NCBI RefSeq assembly: GCF_900167135.1
Contig: NZ_FUWZ01000001.1
Coordinates: forward strand, 2,094,336 to 2,158,335
From: Chitinophaga eiseniae
GTDB lineage: Bacteria; Bacteroidota; Bacteroidia; Chitinophagales; Chitinophagaceae
DNA length: 64,000 nucleotides
Reading direction: 5' to 3'
Shown here: positions 63,676 to 64,000 of the stretch, piece by piece
Layout of the letters: each line of letters begins with the position of its first letter
How positions within the stretch are numbered: position 1 is the first letter of the stretch
Made by a program: the position numbers and the translations under genes
The notes under the pieces: model-generated
Told to the model about the DNA's origin: nothing
The model's database searches: none
What the model saw: only the letters and a program-made list of their open reading frames with translations

Positions 63676-64000
63676 ATGAATGAGTTGTTATTGCAGACAA
63701 TTGTAGACAAGTTAAATAAAGTTGATGAAAGTATCTGGCAGATAAATAGTGCAGCACCCCAAATGCCGGACTACACAGAACAGTTAAAGAATGTTGGTAC
63801 TTCTTTAGAGCAGATAAAAGCAGATGTAACGGGAATGCCGGAACGTCTGAAATTTCCTACAGCGGCGGTTTATACGTTATCGCAAAATCTTGAAATAAAT
63901 AACGATCTGCTGAAACGTCCGCCCGTACAGGAAATAAAGCATTATCATCATGTAAAGGTAGGGGTGATTGTTTCCGCTTGCCTGTTCCTGTTACTTGTCT
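63676..64000 (+). CDS. Mobilization-region membrane protein, partial
   Basis: 108 codons are visible; the gene continues past the window. A coiled helical N-terminal part (LLLQTIVDKLNKVDESIWQI) is followed by KHYHHVKVGVIVSACLFLLL, the start of a membrane helix after a histidine-rich turn. This small-protein type regularly follows relaxase genes in Bacteroidota mobilizable elements. Its function is not known. Confidence 0.7.
   Translation, partial: MNELLLQTIVDKLNKVDESIWQINSAAPQMPDYTEQLKNVGTSLEQIKADVTGMPERLKFPTAAVYTLSQNLEINNDLLKRPPVQEIKHYHHVKVGVIVSACLFLLLV

Overview
The window is from a Bacteroidota chromosome, most likely a Chitinophaga-like member of the Chitinophagaceae. Three things point there. 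It has a sigma factor, FecR, SusC and SusD cluster, type IX secretion-type proteins, and Bacteroidota promoter boxes (TAnnTTTG with an upstream TTTG or TTG) before both tRNA genes. Family assignments come from reading motifs by eye; no database search was run.

Positions 1-39,900 are ordinary chromosome. Housekeeping genes include trxA, dnaE, dapF, a CorA transporter, a uridine-phosphorylase-like enzyme, a queuosine-precursor transporter and tRNA-Cys. A surface-polysaccharide block (5.4-12.0 kb) holds a flippase, three glycosyltransferases, a methyltransferase and an FdtA/FdtB pair that would make a 3-amino-3,6-dideoxyhexose nucleotide. A regulated outer-membrane uptake locus (12.1-19.4 kb) runs sigma factor, FecR, SusC, SusD and a secreted tyrosine phosphatase. 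Large membrane proteins (YfhO and DUF2723), a chelatase-like AAA/VWA pair and secreted sugar-metabolism enzymes follow. Two long perfect inverted repeats (37-bp and 54-bp arms) and one decayed type IX secretion cargo gene are also here.

Positions about 40,003-57,007 form an integrative element inserted in the 3' end of tRNA-Lys. A 17-bp copy of the tRNA 3' end recurs at 56,991-57,007, followed by what looks like the tRNA's original terminator. The element carries a tyrosine integrase, an RteC-like protein, a helix-turn-helix protein, and a replication pair (initiator-like protein plus DnaC-like loader) with five palindromic iteron-like repeats inside the initiator gene. Its AT-rich cargo is a DNA methyltransferase, an HNH nuclease and a 1,431-residue Cas4/RecB-like nuclease fused to an SF1 helicase. 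Next come a PIN/SymE toxin region, an XRE regulator and small Bacteroidota-specific proteins.

Positions 57,310-64,000 hold a subtilisin-like protease with an AAA ATPase, which matches the IetAS anti-phage pair. A mobilization module follows: helix-turn-helix protein, MobC-like protein, MOB-type relaxase and a partial membrane protein. No integrase for this part lies in the window.

The most unusual signal is noncoding. At 62,114-62,490, directly before mobC, about eleven stem-loops sit at roughly 34-nt spacing. Their outer stems differ but stay complementary, and their mismatches become G-U/G-T wobbles only on the minus strand. A GC-rich stretch at 52,230-52,650 contains hairpins built on the same GCGNAGC mini-hairpin core. 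No characterised element known to me explains either region.
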